64,000 nucleotides of DNA, from the NCBI RefSeq assembly GCF_041734735.1, contig NC_134878.1:51146881-51210880 (forward strand), given 5' to 3'. The DNA is from Babylonia areolata. Taxonomy: Eukaryota > Mollusca > Gastropoda > Neogastropoda > Buccinidae. How positions within the stretch are numbered: the stretch's first letter is position 1; each line of letters begins with the position of its first letter. This document shows, piece after piece, positions 1 to 11,800 of this stretch. A model generated the notes under the pieces. That model searched no databases. It was given only the letters and a program-made list of their open reading frames with translations, and was not told the origin of the DNA. The position numbers and the translations under genes were made by a program.

Positions 1-475
1 ATGACCTCTTCTTTACAGTTTTCATCAATGAGTAGCTTCACTTCTGCATCCGTTATGCCCTCTGGCTATTCCTGACAATGTCTTCCTAGAGTGAGTGAAA
101 TGACGGTGTTGAAAAGATGTTTGAGGTTTTCAGGGTTTTCCTCACATTCTTTTTCTTTCAGGACTTGTAGCTGGCATACAAGCTGGATTGTGTCTTCTGC
201 TTGTCCCATCCATGTCTACTGCATCCTAGAAGGCTGCCTTTTGGTTTCCTTAACTGCTTCATGCAGTGGGTTTTGAGGGTTTTCTAATGCTCTGAACTTG
301 GCCTTAACCTGTTCTTCTTTCTGGCCTACATTGAAGGAAGGTCAAGAAGGTATCATATGGTCTCCTTAGGGGTGTCTTTTGTTGTTCCAAGGATCAGCCT
401 CATAGCTTCATTTTGAGCTCTTTCCAATGTTAGGAGGCTGTTTTGAGACAGTGTTGTTAGCCTAGTCTGTAGTTA
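1..475 (-). mobile_element. Fragment of an RNase H-bearing LINE
   Basis: Reading the minus strand, this stretch matches the segment between the RT and RNase H domains of the better copy on the + strand around 39250-39700 (for example the part encoding IEENSKEED and the preceding long linker). It is truncated at the window edge and ends near 475 where an unrelated repeat starts. It contains no intact frame of its own. The family is an APE-type LINE with a C-terminal RNase H domain, as in the I/jockey-like groups; the exact clade is not resolved. Confidence 0.75.
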
Positions 476-1676
476 GGTAGCGGCAGCCCCCATGGCCGAT
501 GCTGGGAAACCTATGAACGCCTAAAAAATTGACTAATTTTGAAGTGCATTTTCTCAAATTTGATTTCATTTTGTGAAAAACTATCCAACTGAAATAATTA
601 TTTATCATCCATATTTTTTATTTTTTATTTTGTTTGCTTTATACAATGCGTAATGAGTTCGCGGATGGAAGAAAAAGAAGTGTACTGTAACGCGAAATAG
701 CGATCCTTGTTCAATGGCGGCCGGCGTCTTTCTGAGCACGACACAGTTAGTTTCAACCACATAGTGGAAAAAATGGCATCCGTTGTTTTCCATTCATTGG
801 TTACTGTTCGAAAAACTGGGAGCCATGAAAGGCGAAAGTTCAAGGAGAACTTTCGTGTGTTTTTTTCCAAGCCTTGGGCGAAGTAGGGAAGTTAGATCTG
901 AGCGCAAAGTTACGGGAATTTTTCGGCTATCTTTCAACGCCTCGCGCAGTTCGAAAATGAAATCTGACCCTACACGATACTGTATGAGTGGTAAAGAGCA
1001 TTTTCTACTGATTTCAATGGTATCCGAAACTAAGATTTTTGATCCATGATCAATTTGCTCAAGCGATTCAAAAGCAGGTACCCCTCTTCGTCAGTTGCAT
1101 CGGCCCAATCAACATTCGACACAGGAGAGCGGCACTTCATCTAACACAAAAATGGCATTGTTTCTCCAGAAAATCTTAAGTTTCATCCATAAGTTTTATA
1201 ATATTTTTGAAAACAAATGTCTTTAGCACTTTCATGCACAATATTGAGCTGAAATTCTTTGAATCAGGATTTTGATCGATGTCAGTAACTGAGCAGCTTG
1301 GATCTATTTCATCAATGTTTTCCTAACGTGACACCGTGTTTCAATCGGAACACGATTTATTTTTTTCTGAGTAAAACACACAAAAACTATTGATACAGAA
1401 TGAAAAATGGACATGTTAAAACAGAGCCCATGAATTCCAATTACTAATATTTGATTGATTTTTGCTTTAGTAAGCAAAATATTACCTGGGTCTAAAACCG
1501 GAAGTGCTCGGGACAGCATTAGCGTCGTCTGCTACAGACTCGGCGAGTGTTAAATGAGTAAAAAAATTGTAATGTGGTTTCTTTTTCCATAAGATGAGCA
1601 TTTCATTCAACATCACACAAAAGTCTGATAGTCTGATATTCTAGATGCTTTCTGCTTCGATAGCTGTGAAACTTTA
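476..1676. repeat. Unclassified interspersed repeat, copy 1
   Basis: The start (GTAGCGGCAG..., then a block with GGAAACCT and a downstream ATGGATGGAAGAAAAAG) resembles the sequence at 13190-13360 in the same order, so the two appear to be old diverged copies of one repeat. No protein domain is recognisable; the short ORFs lack any family signature. No terminal repeats or target duplications were found by eye. Confidence 0.45.
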
Positions 1677-1845
1677 TTTTGGTGTCATATACTGTACCAT
1701 GTCAAACTGATGCAAACTAGGCCTATTGGTTTGCTCTGCTTGGCCAAATTTCGCGCGGCTAACAGTGAAAAGATGGGCCCACCGCTCTCAGCCAATCAAA
1801 CGCCTCTAAAAACTATAAGCGCTTAATCATTCCTTTGGCCAAGGC
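1677..1845 (+). repeat. DIRS A left inverted terminal repeat
   Basis: The sequence from TTTTGGTGTCATATACTG to about the AATCATTCC block is repeated in inverted orientation at 7773-7920, with almost no differences in the shared core (for example GGCCTAGTTTGCATCAGTTT on the other side). The outermost bases are complementary to the first half of the internal complementary region at 7619-7713. Confidence 0.9.
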
Positions 1846-2169
1846 TCTCCACGCCATCTTGTCAGGTTTACGCTCTGTCTCGTCTTACGCTTTTTTCGGC
1901 TGTTCAGCGTATCCTTTTGGCCTTATTTTGTTGCATGCGGCTTGTGTTTATTGTATTCTTACATTCTGTGTACTCGATTCGACTCGGCACCCTCGATTCG
2001 TTCGATTTTTTCTGCCTCTAAGTCGATCCTGTCTTTCCTTTCTCTGTTGGGGGTCGGATTTTCGCTGGGTGCCTAAGCGCGGGTTCCATGCCTCGTGTGC
2101 CATACCACGAAGGCAGGGAATCATGATGCTGGGATTGAGACTCGGTAAGAGACTCTCCCAGGCCCGGAG

Positions 2170-4495
2170 CTCATGATTCCTCCCGATACGGACCGCGGCG
2201 ATGCGTCGTTAGACGCTGATCGCGGAGGCGACGTTCGTACCAGTAAAACGGTCATGAAGGGGACCGGGGGGAAAGAGGTACGAGCGTCGCCTCCCGAGGT
2301 GTTCCAGCGCGAGGCAGGGAGAGGGGGGAATGGCAAGTCATCTCCGTGCTGTGGGGACTCGCAGCTAGGCGCGGACTCCCGAGGGGAGGCCGCGCCCGGC
2401 CATTACCCGGGTCCCCACTCGGAGACGGCCCTCACGTGCCCCATTGTTGTTCCCCCTCCTCCCTTCTCTGTCGACCCCCCTCCCCCACCTCCTTTTGGGG
2501 GGGGAGAAAAATTTGGTTCCGGGGGGGGATCTCTACTTTGCCCACCCCGGGCCAAGCCACCCCAGTCTCCCCACGGGAGGGGATTCGGGGCGCGTGGCAA
2601 CCTGCTCTGCAGGTCTTCCCGCTATCCGGCCGGTCTCCCCTGCTGGGGGAGGCCCGTGCGTGTCAGGCGGTTCCGGGCAGTCAGCCCGCTCGTCTTCGGG
2701 CGGGACTGACACCCAAGTCGGACCTGACCTCCCTCCGACTTGGCCAGGTTGTTCCCTTCATGGAGGTCAATGCACCAGTGACCCTTGGGGTTTGGGTCAC
2801 AGTATGGCTGGTGCCCACGGGTAGTTACCCCCATTCTACCCGTACTGGGGCGCATCTAGGATGCACACTGGGTTGCCGGGAGCACCAAGGGCCAGCCCCT
2901 TGTCCGCTCCCCACCGGACCCAACCCAGCACATCTCACAGGGTGACACACACAGCCCCGACAAGTGGGATCGACTTCTTGTCGGTCAGGTCGAGTTCCTC
3001 GACCAATATTGCCACTCTGTCCACAAATCGGGCCTCTGTCAACCCACAGGTGACCACCACGGTCACAACGGCCTCCTTGTCAGGACCGACGGCTGCTCAG
3101 GGGCCCTACTCGGCCCGGCGGAGCCGGCAGTCCCCACCTGCCCAGCCCTCGGTCCTACAGTGAGATGAGTGGGTGTTTGTCCCCACACAGCACTCGTGGG
3201 TCACTCTTGCATCCAGGGACGCCCTCTCTGAAAAGGTGTGGCACCCACCATCCCAAGCATGGTTGGACCTACGGTCCACACGCTCCCCACCCGCTTCAGG
3301 TGTCAAGGACATAACAGTGGCGGCCATGGTCCCGGCTCGGGATCGTCCCAGCTCATCCCGATGGGCTGACCACAGCTCACAGGACGCCCCAGTGGGTACA
3401 TCCACTTGGGATGGCACCCAGCAGGGGATGGACTGCGAACAAGAGTGGGAGCCCCTGTCTTCGGATGAGGACGAACAAGCAGATGAGCACTCTTCGCCCA
3501 CATCCCATGGGGGACAGATTGAGCCCGTGCCTCCCTAGGGACCAGCCTGAACCAAACCCGGACTTTGCCGAGCTCGAACTGACCCTCCCCAATAGGGCCA
3601 CGTATGCCGAAGCAGTCCCTCAGGCTACTTTGTTACCTTTGACCCTCCTTACGCCATGTGACTCTAACTCCAGAACCACAAGGCAACTCAGAGTGCCAGA
3701 AATGGTGCAGGTATGGCTTATTAAGTCAGCCCGCACTGTCAGGGGTGCTGCTTCCATCCCTCCTCTAGGCAGGGAGTCCCTCTCTGCCCCGGGCGCCTTT
3801 TCCCCGGGAAAGTTTCTTAAAGATTCCTACAAGGGAGGGTTGTGGTCCTGGTACACGCAGGACCACCCTGCCTACAGCGGAGCAGAGCCCTCCGCACAGG
3901 ACAGGATGTTGGTCTCACAGCGCACCACCTTCCCCACTTCAGCTAACCTATCCTTTAAAACGTTAGCAGAGTGGGACAAATTGGCCCGCCGCTGCCCCCT
4001 CGAGGTTTCCACGGCGTACACCTTCGACACGTTCCTTCACAGGGCCAATGACCTGTGCGAACAGTGTCCAGTTAATCAGGACAAGGGGTCTCCTTCCTCT
4101 GTCCCGCCGGGCCTCTTCACCGACCAGAGGTTACACGCTTTTGGCAATAGGGTAGCATCTGGTCTCACGGCAGCTGCAGACACAGCTACCAGCCTTCACT
4201 TCAATACTGTGCTAGCGCGGCGTGATGCCATTTTCAGCCTCTCTAACATTCCTGTGGAGGAGAGGGCTGCCCTGCGGTCCATCCCAGCACAGCAGCACTC
4301 CCTCTTCGGCCAGTTCCCGCTCCATTTTGTCAGCCACAGGGCAGAGACAAACAGGGAGGTGGCCTCATATTTGGCCCACACCTCTCATGGGCTCCAGGGT
4401 TCTATGCCATTGAAGAGACTGGCCACCAGGGCCCCTCCATATACCACGCCGCCTGTCAAGGCAGCGTGTGCCGAATCAGTGGCAGAGGAATAAAC
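2170..4495 (+). pseudogene. DIRS A gag-like region (fossil part)
   Basis: GC-rich region with proline-rich reading frames at the 5' side and a longer frame towards the 3' side. It lies where DIRS elements carry their gag-like ORF, directly before the reverse transcriptase. Sequence similarity is not recognisable by eye beyond the position and composition, so the gag label is by synteny. Confidence 0.6.
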
Positions 4496-4609
4496 CACCT
4501 TAGGTCTGTCCAAGCCGACCGGCCATGCCCAAGGCCAGAAGGCAGCACCCCCAATGACTGGGCCCCGATTCAGCACCGCCAGTCGTTCAGCCCCTCCAAG
4601 TAGGAAACT

Positions 4610-6020
4610 TGTCCCGGCATGCACATCAGTGGTGTGCTCTGGGACTCAACGACGGGATTATGTCGGTGCTAGAGTCGGGGTACATGCTGTCTTGGGTGGA
4701 GGATCTCCCCCCTCTAAAGATCCACTCTTCCTCCTTAGGTGCCCAGCTCAACGGAGCAGGAGAACGTCCTAGAAAAAGAGATATTGCACCCACTCCTCAT
4801 GGGGCTATATCTCAACTCTCGGACCCGGGCCCCGGTTTTTACGGCTGGTTGTTGGTGATTCCAAAGGTCTCGGGAGGGTGGAGACCAGTTTTGGACTTGT
4901 CCCCCCTCAACAAATTCCTCCCCAAAATCAAACTCAAGATGGACACACAGGCACAGATTCGGGAGACCATCCAACAAGGTGATTGGCCTACCTCTATCGA
5001 TCTGGAAGATGCTTATTTTCATATACTCATCCATTCGGCATCCCGTCGGTACCTGAGGTTCGTGTGGAGGGACAAGGGGATCCAGTTCCCGGCCCTCCCA
5101 TTTGGTCTGTCCCTTGCCCCTTTCCTGTCTACCAAGGTGGTGCGGGAATTGGTGTCCATCGTCCGCTCGGAATCCATTTGTCTCTGTGTGTACCTGGACG
5201 ACTTGCTTATCCTGGCCCAGTCGCAGGCCCGGTGCCTGAGTCATACGGCCAGACTTCTAGACCTTTGCTCCCAACTGGGCTTCCTCATGGACCAGCAGAT
5301 ATGCGATCTGTCCCCATGTCAGTCCTTCGACTTCTTAGGGATGAGATTCGACATGCGGTCTATGATAGTCTCTCTGGCGCCAGATCACTGGTACCGTCTG
5401 GCAGGCCTCCTCAGCCACTGGCGCCACTCCTCCCAAGATACAGCGCAGACACTTTCTTCCCTCTTGGTCATGATGGAGTCCACGGCACCTCTCATTCCCC
5501 TGGACAGGGTTCTCAAGCGCCCTCTCCAGAGGGTACTGAGGTTACGCCAGTCCCAGAGCACTCAGCCATGGGATACCCAGATATGTCTGGGCGAGTGGTT
5601 CCTCGAGGTGACATCAGAGTGGTTAATCACCCCCTTTGGACACAGGGGGTGCCCTTAGCCCCACCTACTCTTCAGGTGGCACTCTTCACAGACGCCTCCT
5701 CCCTGGGCTGGGGAGCCCACATGGACTCACTCTATGCAGCAGGGACTTGGTCCCCGGAGGAGCGCCTATGCCACATCAATGTTCTGGAACTGGAGGCAGT
5801 TCGCAGGACTCTCCTGCACTTCATGGGGGAGGCCACTGGCAAGACCATCCGCTTGTTCACGGACAAGACGACGGTCGCATGTTATGTGAACAAATGGGGG
5901 GAGCGCACTCGGCAGACCTCTCAATGCGGACTGAGGCTCTCCTCCGTTTGGTGCCACAGCAAGGGCATTGCACTTTCAGCGAGACACTGAGCAGGAAAAA
6001 CCAACTTCTTGGCAGATGCT
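4610..6020 (+). pseudogene. DIRS A reverse transcriptase-RNase H (fossil part)
   Basis: The RT shows GGWRPVLDLSPLNKFLP near its start, the family-typical PFGLSLAP block and the catalytic YLDDLLILAQ near 5190-5220. RNase H follows directly with a TDASSLGWGAH motif near 5690. This is the DIRS/Pao-like type of RT-RH, with the YR domain downstream instead of an integrase. Confidence 0.9.
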
Positions 6021-6444
6021 CTTAGCAGGCCCAAGAGTGTCATGCGCACAGAGTGCACCCTGGACAAGGACAGCCTTCAGGGGGTGTGGGAACAGTGGTT
6101 TCGGCCGATGGTGGACCTTGTTCAACAAGAGACTTCCCACTTCCGTGTCTTCGGTTGCCGACCCAGAAGCGTGGGCAGTGGATGCTCTCTCTCTAGATTG
6201 GAGCAGTCTGATTGCCTCCGCGTTTCCTCCCTTTCCAATTCTGTCCAAGGTGATACGGAAAGACAGATTGGAACACCCGCAGCCGATCCTCATTGCGCCG
6301 AAATGGCCAGCCCAGACCTGGTTTCCGGACCTTCAGTCCCTGACACATGTTCCCACCCCTGGAACTTGAAACCAAATCTCATCTGCTGAGGCAGCCTCAC
6401 TCGGGCACTCCGCATTCCAATCCTCAACTGCTCCACCAGCACGC

Positions 6445-7590
6445 ATGGCTGCTGTGCGGTCGGAACTGTCAGCATCACCATTGAAGTCCTCGACCCCTCG
6501 GTCGGCCTCTGTGTCGGCTGTGCTGACCCAGGGGTCTGCCTCCTCTGACCTCCTCTCCATAGTCACCAGAGCAAGGAGGCAGGGAATGGAGACTTTGTAT
6601 GACTTTCGCTGGAAGATATGGTTGCGGTGGTGTACAGCTCAGGGCATTACCCCTACGAACCTTACGAGCATGCAGCTGGCCAACTTTCTGGCTCTCTGCT
6701 CCTCGGTTCATCCTGTCTGCTAGTTCTGTGCGAGGGTACAGGTCTGCCTTCTGTACCACAATGCAAACAGCTAGGTGGTTCCGCCTTTGAAGTGGATTGC
6801 CTGCTCAGAGAGGTGGCTAGGGGTGCCCCTCTGAAGGAAGCTAGAGACCCCAGAAGAGTGCCCCTCTGGGACTTGTTCCTGGTGCTGGATTTCATTCGAA
6901 AACAGCCCTTCCTACCATTGGGGACTGTTCCTGTTGACATCCTCACCCTCAAGACCACTTTCCTTCTGTGGCTGGCCACAGGCAGTCGTAGAAGTGAGCT
7001 GCACGGGCTTAGTGAAATGCCACAAGATCTGGCCTTCCACAGAGATGGTTCCATCACTATTCGTTTCCTTCCAGAGTTTCTGGCTAAGAACCAAGACCCT
7101 GAGGTTCCTTCCCCCTCTCCGAGGGTCAGACCTTTGTCTGATATTCTTGCCCAAGATGATGAGGATAGGCACCTGTCCTGTTCGGTGTCTCAAATATTAT
7201 TGGGATAGGTCTCGCCATAGGCGTTCTTCTCAGAGGGGTCTGCTCATCTCCCTCAATGAGAATTACAAGAAAGACATCGCTGCAGGCACCATTTCCCGCC
7301 AGGTTTCCCAAGTCATTCGTAGAGCCTACTCTCATGCACACAGGGATATCAGCTGTCTTCATCCCAGGGCACACGAAGTGCGGGCCATAGCTACTTCGGC
7401 TGCCTTCCAGCACTCAGTGCCAACGCAGCATGTCTTGGAGGCAGCCTTCTGGCCGTCTGAGAATCCCTTCATCAACTTCTACCTCAGGAATTTCCGTATG
7501 ACCAGGGCTGACGGTTCCAAGGGGATTTCCTTTGTCGCGGCTAACACTGCCGTCTCAGTTACAAGGGCTCCCCATATGAACCAGTAGGCG
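6445..7590 (+). pseudogene. DIRS A tyrosine recombinase (fossil part)
   Basis: Region downstream of RNase H with the recombinase catalytic-domain signature HEVRAIATS near 7370, preceded by a segment with GSRRSEL-type box and followed by the C-terminal helix region. In the DIRS group this enzyme replaces the integrase of LTR elements and joins circular DNA to the target without duplicating it. Confidence 0.85.
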
Positions 7591-7618
7591 TTGCCCGCCT
7601 CCATTTGCTTTAAATTCT

Positions 7619-7713
7619 GCATCAGTTTGACATGGTACAGTATATGACACCAAAAGGAGGAGTTTGTATTATACTCCATGTTTGGTGTTAAATATACTTA
7701 CCATGTCAAACTC
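7619..7713 (+). repeat. DIRS A internal complementary region
   Basis: The first half (CATCAGTTTGACATGGTACA... through GACACCAAAA) is the reverse complement of the element's left end; the second half (GGAGGAGTTTGTATTATACT... through ACCATGTCAAACT) is the reverse complement of its right end. In DIRS elements this region is used to rebuild the termini during circularisation. Confidence 0.92.
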
Positions 7714-7772
7714 GAATGCCCGCCCGTCCGTCCCCGCGTCTCCGCCGTGGTTCTCATGGGGCATTTTTGTTC

Positions 7773-7962
7773 ATGGCCACGGAATGATTAAGCGCTTATA
7801 GTTTTTAGAGGCGTTTGATTGGCTGAGAGCGGTGGGCCCATCTTTTCACTGTTAGCCGCGCGAAATTTGGCCAAGCAGAGCAAACCAATAGGCCTAGTTT
7901 GCATCAGTTTGACATGGTAAGTATATTTAACACCAAACATGGAGTATAATACAAACTCCTCC
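7773..7962 (-). repeat. DIRS A right inverted terminal repeat
   Basis: Inverted counterpart of 1700-1845, continuing into a right-end-specific tail that reads GTATATTTAACACCAAACAT and ends CAAACTCCTCC. The tail is matched only by the second half of the internal complementary region, not by the left terminus, which is the usual asymmetric DIRS arrangement. Confidence 0.9.
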
Positions 7963-8319
7963 TATTAATATATACAGACAGATAGTTACTATGCTCTCAC
8001 ATTCCAAAAAGAACAAGAACACCAATTCATACCAACCCCCCCCCCCCCCCACACACACACACACACCCTCCTCTGCAAACTTCACTTTAATAATTTGCTG
8101 AAAGTTGTATAATCATTCCCCTCACTTGTCTCTGAGTATCATCCACCAATGGTAAGTAGAGGGGAAGGGGTTGTCAATGGTTGTGGCAAACTTGGCACTG
8201 AGCCAAATCACTGACCACTTGCTCCGGCTTAGAATCCCTGACTGCTGACCCACCACCTCCTCCCTCCAGTCATCCCCTCCCCCATTTTTTTCCTGTCAGT
8301 GGAGTAGGTGTGTGTGTGT

Positions 8320-8350
<31 letters not shown>

Positions 8351-8807
8351 CAAGTTTGCATTTGCACATGTATGCTTGTGAGTATGTATGTCTGAGTATG
8401 AAAAAAGTGTAATTTGAAGAGATATATGATTAATTTGAACAGTGCAGTCAACATCCTGTTTCTTAAAAAAATTAACACCAATTTTTAACAAACTAAAATT
8501 AGTAAAAAGAAAATCAGTACAATAATACCCATAGCCTAAGCTGCACATCAGATTAAGTCAAACTATATAACACTATCTGGGATCCAGCAATTAAGAGTGT
8601 AACGTGTGTGTGTGTGTTCATGTAACCCATGATATGCTATGCATCTCGACTGCATGAAACAGGAAACAAAGAGATAATTCATGAAATGATAAAATGCAAA
8701 ATACCATGCACATATTGTGAATGAAATATTCACTTTGATATTTATATATATCTAAGACATGCATTCTCACATACACACACAAATAAAGGTGAGTACACAA
8801 AATATAT
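7963..8807. other. Intergenic/intronic stretch with microsatellites
   Basis: Contains a C-run followed by (AC)n at about 8038-8066 and a (TG)n-(AG)n block at about 8309-8350. The rest is AT-rich with no coding signal. The last 13 bases (8795-8807, ACACAAAATATAT) are the left target-site duplication of the adjoining LINE. Confidence 0.7.
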
Positions 8808-11800
8808 GGTGTGTGTCCATCGAGATCGATGATGACCATCGTTGTCATCCATCTGGGGGAGGGTGGTGGTGGGGTGGGGGGGAGGATGCTCATGAATCTA
8901 TCTGTGAATGCGCAGATGGCTGAATAGTCCAATCTGCGCACGAAATGTTCGCTGACAGTTGGGGCAGACAAAGACGGGCATATCATTGTCAGGGAGCTTG
9001 TTTGCCCGTGACTTTCTGGCCTGCCACTTCTGAACAGCTGCAGCAGTCCTGTTGGCCTCGCACAACTTGGCGCCTTTGTGCACAGCAGCACGCCATTTGT
9101 CACGGTCCACTGCAGATTCCTCCCAGGAGTCAGGGTTGATATCAAACGCTTTCAGAGAGACTTTCAGAGTATCTCTGAAGCGCTTCTTCTGACCTCCGTG
9201 TGATCTCTTCCCTTGTTGCAGCTCGCCATAGAAGAGCCTTTTGGGCAGCCGATGGTCTGGCATGCGCGCCACGTGTCCAGCCCAGCGAAGCTGGGACTGC
9301 ATCAGGATGGTGAAGATGCTGGGAAGGGTGGCTTTTGCGAGCACCTCTGTGTCTGGGGTCTTGTCTTGCCACTTGATGTTCAGTAGCTTCCTGAGGCATG
9401 TTGTGTGGAAGTGGTTCAGCTTCTTGGCATGTCATTGGTACACTGTCCAAGTTTCGCAGGCGTACAGTAGTGTGGGGAGAACTACTGCTCTGTAGACCTT
9501 TAGCTTGGTCTCAAGACTAATGCCTCTTCTGTTCCAGACATTTGCACTGAGTCTACCAAAAGTTACGCTTGCTCTTGCAATCCTGACGTTCACTTCATCG
9601 TCGATGGTCGCATTTCGTGACAGTGTGCTGCCAAGGTATGTGAACCGCTCCACCGCACTCAGTCTCTGACCGTTAACTGTGATGTTGGGCTCAACGTAGG
9701 GTTTCCCTGGGGCTGGCTGATGGAGAACTTCAGTTTTCCTCGTGCTGATGGTAAGGCCGAAGTTCCTGCTGGCAGTGGCAAACTTGTCAACGCTGAGTTG
9801 CATGTCAGCTTCAGATCCAGCGTTGAGGGCACAATCATCAGCAAACAAAAAGTCTCTGATGATGTCTGTCATGACCTTCGTTTTTGCTTGAAGCCTTCTG
9901 AGGTTAAACAACTTACCATCTGTTCGGTACTTTAGGCCGATTCCAACATCGCCATCTCTGAAGGCATCAGTAAGCATTGCAGAGAACATGAGGCTGAACA
10001 GCGTTGGAGCCAGGACGCAGCCTTGCTTGACACCATTTGTGAGAGCAAAAGGAGCAGATGTTTCGCCTTTGTCCTGGACTCGAGCCTGCATGCCTTCATG
10101 GAATTGGCTGACCAAGGAAATAAATTTCCGAGGGCATCCGTACTTGGCCATGATCTTCCACAGTCCCTCTCTACTCACGGTGTCGAAGGCCTTAGTGAGG
10201 TCGACATAGATGGAGAACAGATCAGCATTTTGCTCCTGACATTTCTCTTGCAGCTGCCTTGCAGCAAACACCATGTCGGTGGTTCCGCGCTCTTTCCGGA
10301 ATCCACATTGGCTCTCAGGCAGATGACCTTGGTCAAGGTGTGCTGTGAGGCGGTTTAGTAGGATCCTGGCAAGTATCTTGCCTGCGATGGAGAGCAAGGA
10401 AATGCCCCGATGGTTATCACAGGCTTGCCGGTTCCCCTTTCGCTTGTACAAGTGAATGATAGATGCATCTTTGAAATCCTGGGGGATCGTCTCTTCTTTC
10501 CACATGAGTGAGTACAGCGGATGGAGCTTCTCAGTCAGCACAGTGCCTCCATCCTTGTAGACCTCTGCTGGTATGGAGTCTGAGCCAGGTGCTTTGCCAC
10601 TGGATAGCAGACGAATTGCTTTCTGGGTCTCAAGAGGTGTTGGCGGATTGTCCAGTGCTTCGTTGATGGGGACTTGTGGGAGACGGTCTATGGCTTCATC
10701 ATTTATGGAGGAAGGGCGATTTAAGACACTGTTGAAGTGCTCAGCCCAGCGTTCGAGAATTTTCTCCTTCTCGGTGATCAAGGTATTCCCATCTGCACTG
10801 AGGAGGGGGGATGATCCTGAGGATGTGGGGCTGTAGACTTCTTTTAAGGCATCATAGAACCTCTTCATATCGTGCCTGTCAGCATATCCCTGGATCTCAT
10901 CAGCTTTGTCACTCAGTTACTTATCCTGCATCTGGCGTAACTTTTGCTGAACAGTCCTGCGGATGGCACCGTACACATCCTTTTTTGATGTGGACTTTGG
11001 GTTGCTCAGGTAGGCTTGATGCAGACGGCGTTTCTCATCCAGAAGCTGCTTGATTTCATCACAGTTTTCATCAAACCAGTCTTTGTGCTTTCTGGACATG
11101 GGTCCCAGGGTCTCTGAAGCTGTACTATAGATCAGCTCACGCAGGGTCCTCCAGTCAGACTCCACATTCTGGTTGTCCAGAGAGGCGGATTCCAGACGAT
11201 CTTCCAGCAGCTCCACAAAGGACTGTTTGACGGTGATGTTTTTCAGCTTAGTGATGTTGAGCCGTTTTGGAGCCTTCTGGCCTTGGGGGCGTCTCTTGGG
11301 CTGGATTCGAATATTCAGCTTCGAGACTACAAGGCGATGGTCTGTCCAACACTCGGCGCCGCACATGGTCTTTGTTACATGTACATCTTGCCTATCCCTT
11401 TTCCTGACGATGACATAATCGATGAGATGCCAATGCTTTGAGTGAGGGTGCATCCATGACGTCCTGTTACGGGTAGGGAGGCAGAAAACTGTGTTGGTTA
11501 TCAGCAGTTCGTGCTCTGCACAGGTCTGAAGCAAAAGCAATCCATTTGGGTTGCAGTGGCCCACACCGTGCTTTCCAATCACTCCATCCCAGGAGATGTA
11601 GTCAGAGCCAACTCTAGCATTGAAGTCCCCAAGAATGATGAGCTTGTCTGCTTTAGGGATGGCAGCAATGACAGAGTGAAGGTCCTCGTAGAACTTCGCC
11701 TTCACTTCATCCGGGTTGGTCATGGTTGGGGCGTAGGCACTGACAATGGTGAGGTGCTTCTGGCCAGATGCCAGTGGGAGTTTCATGGTCATAAGCCTAT

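Larger units (their letters stand above)
1677..7962 (+). mobile_element. DIRS-like tyrosine-recombinase retroelement A (fossil)
   Basis: About 6.3 kb. The parts, in order, are a left inverted terminal repeat, a gag-like region, reverse transcriptase with RNase H, a tyrosine recombinase, an internal complementary region and a right inverted terminal repeat. This order, together with split inverted termini and an internal region complementary to both ends, is diagnostic of DIRS elements. The element is broken, with roughly three to six breaks, but the termini and all domains are still easy to read, so it looks fairly young. It sits in the channel intron or upstream flank. No target duplication is seen, as expected for the family. 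Confidence 0.9.

Noticed and set aside
1835-2176. 113-codon frame with hydrophobic start as a secreted protein
   Set aside because: It lies in the DIRS terminal and leader region and has no homologue I recognise.
10090-10130. Words resembling a channel S3 segment (GGAATTGGCTGACC)
   Set aside because: They lie in the antisense strand of the LINE A RT domain.
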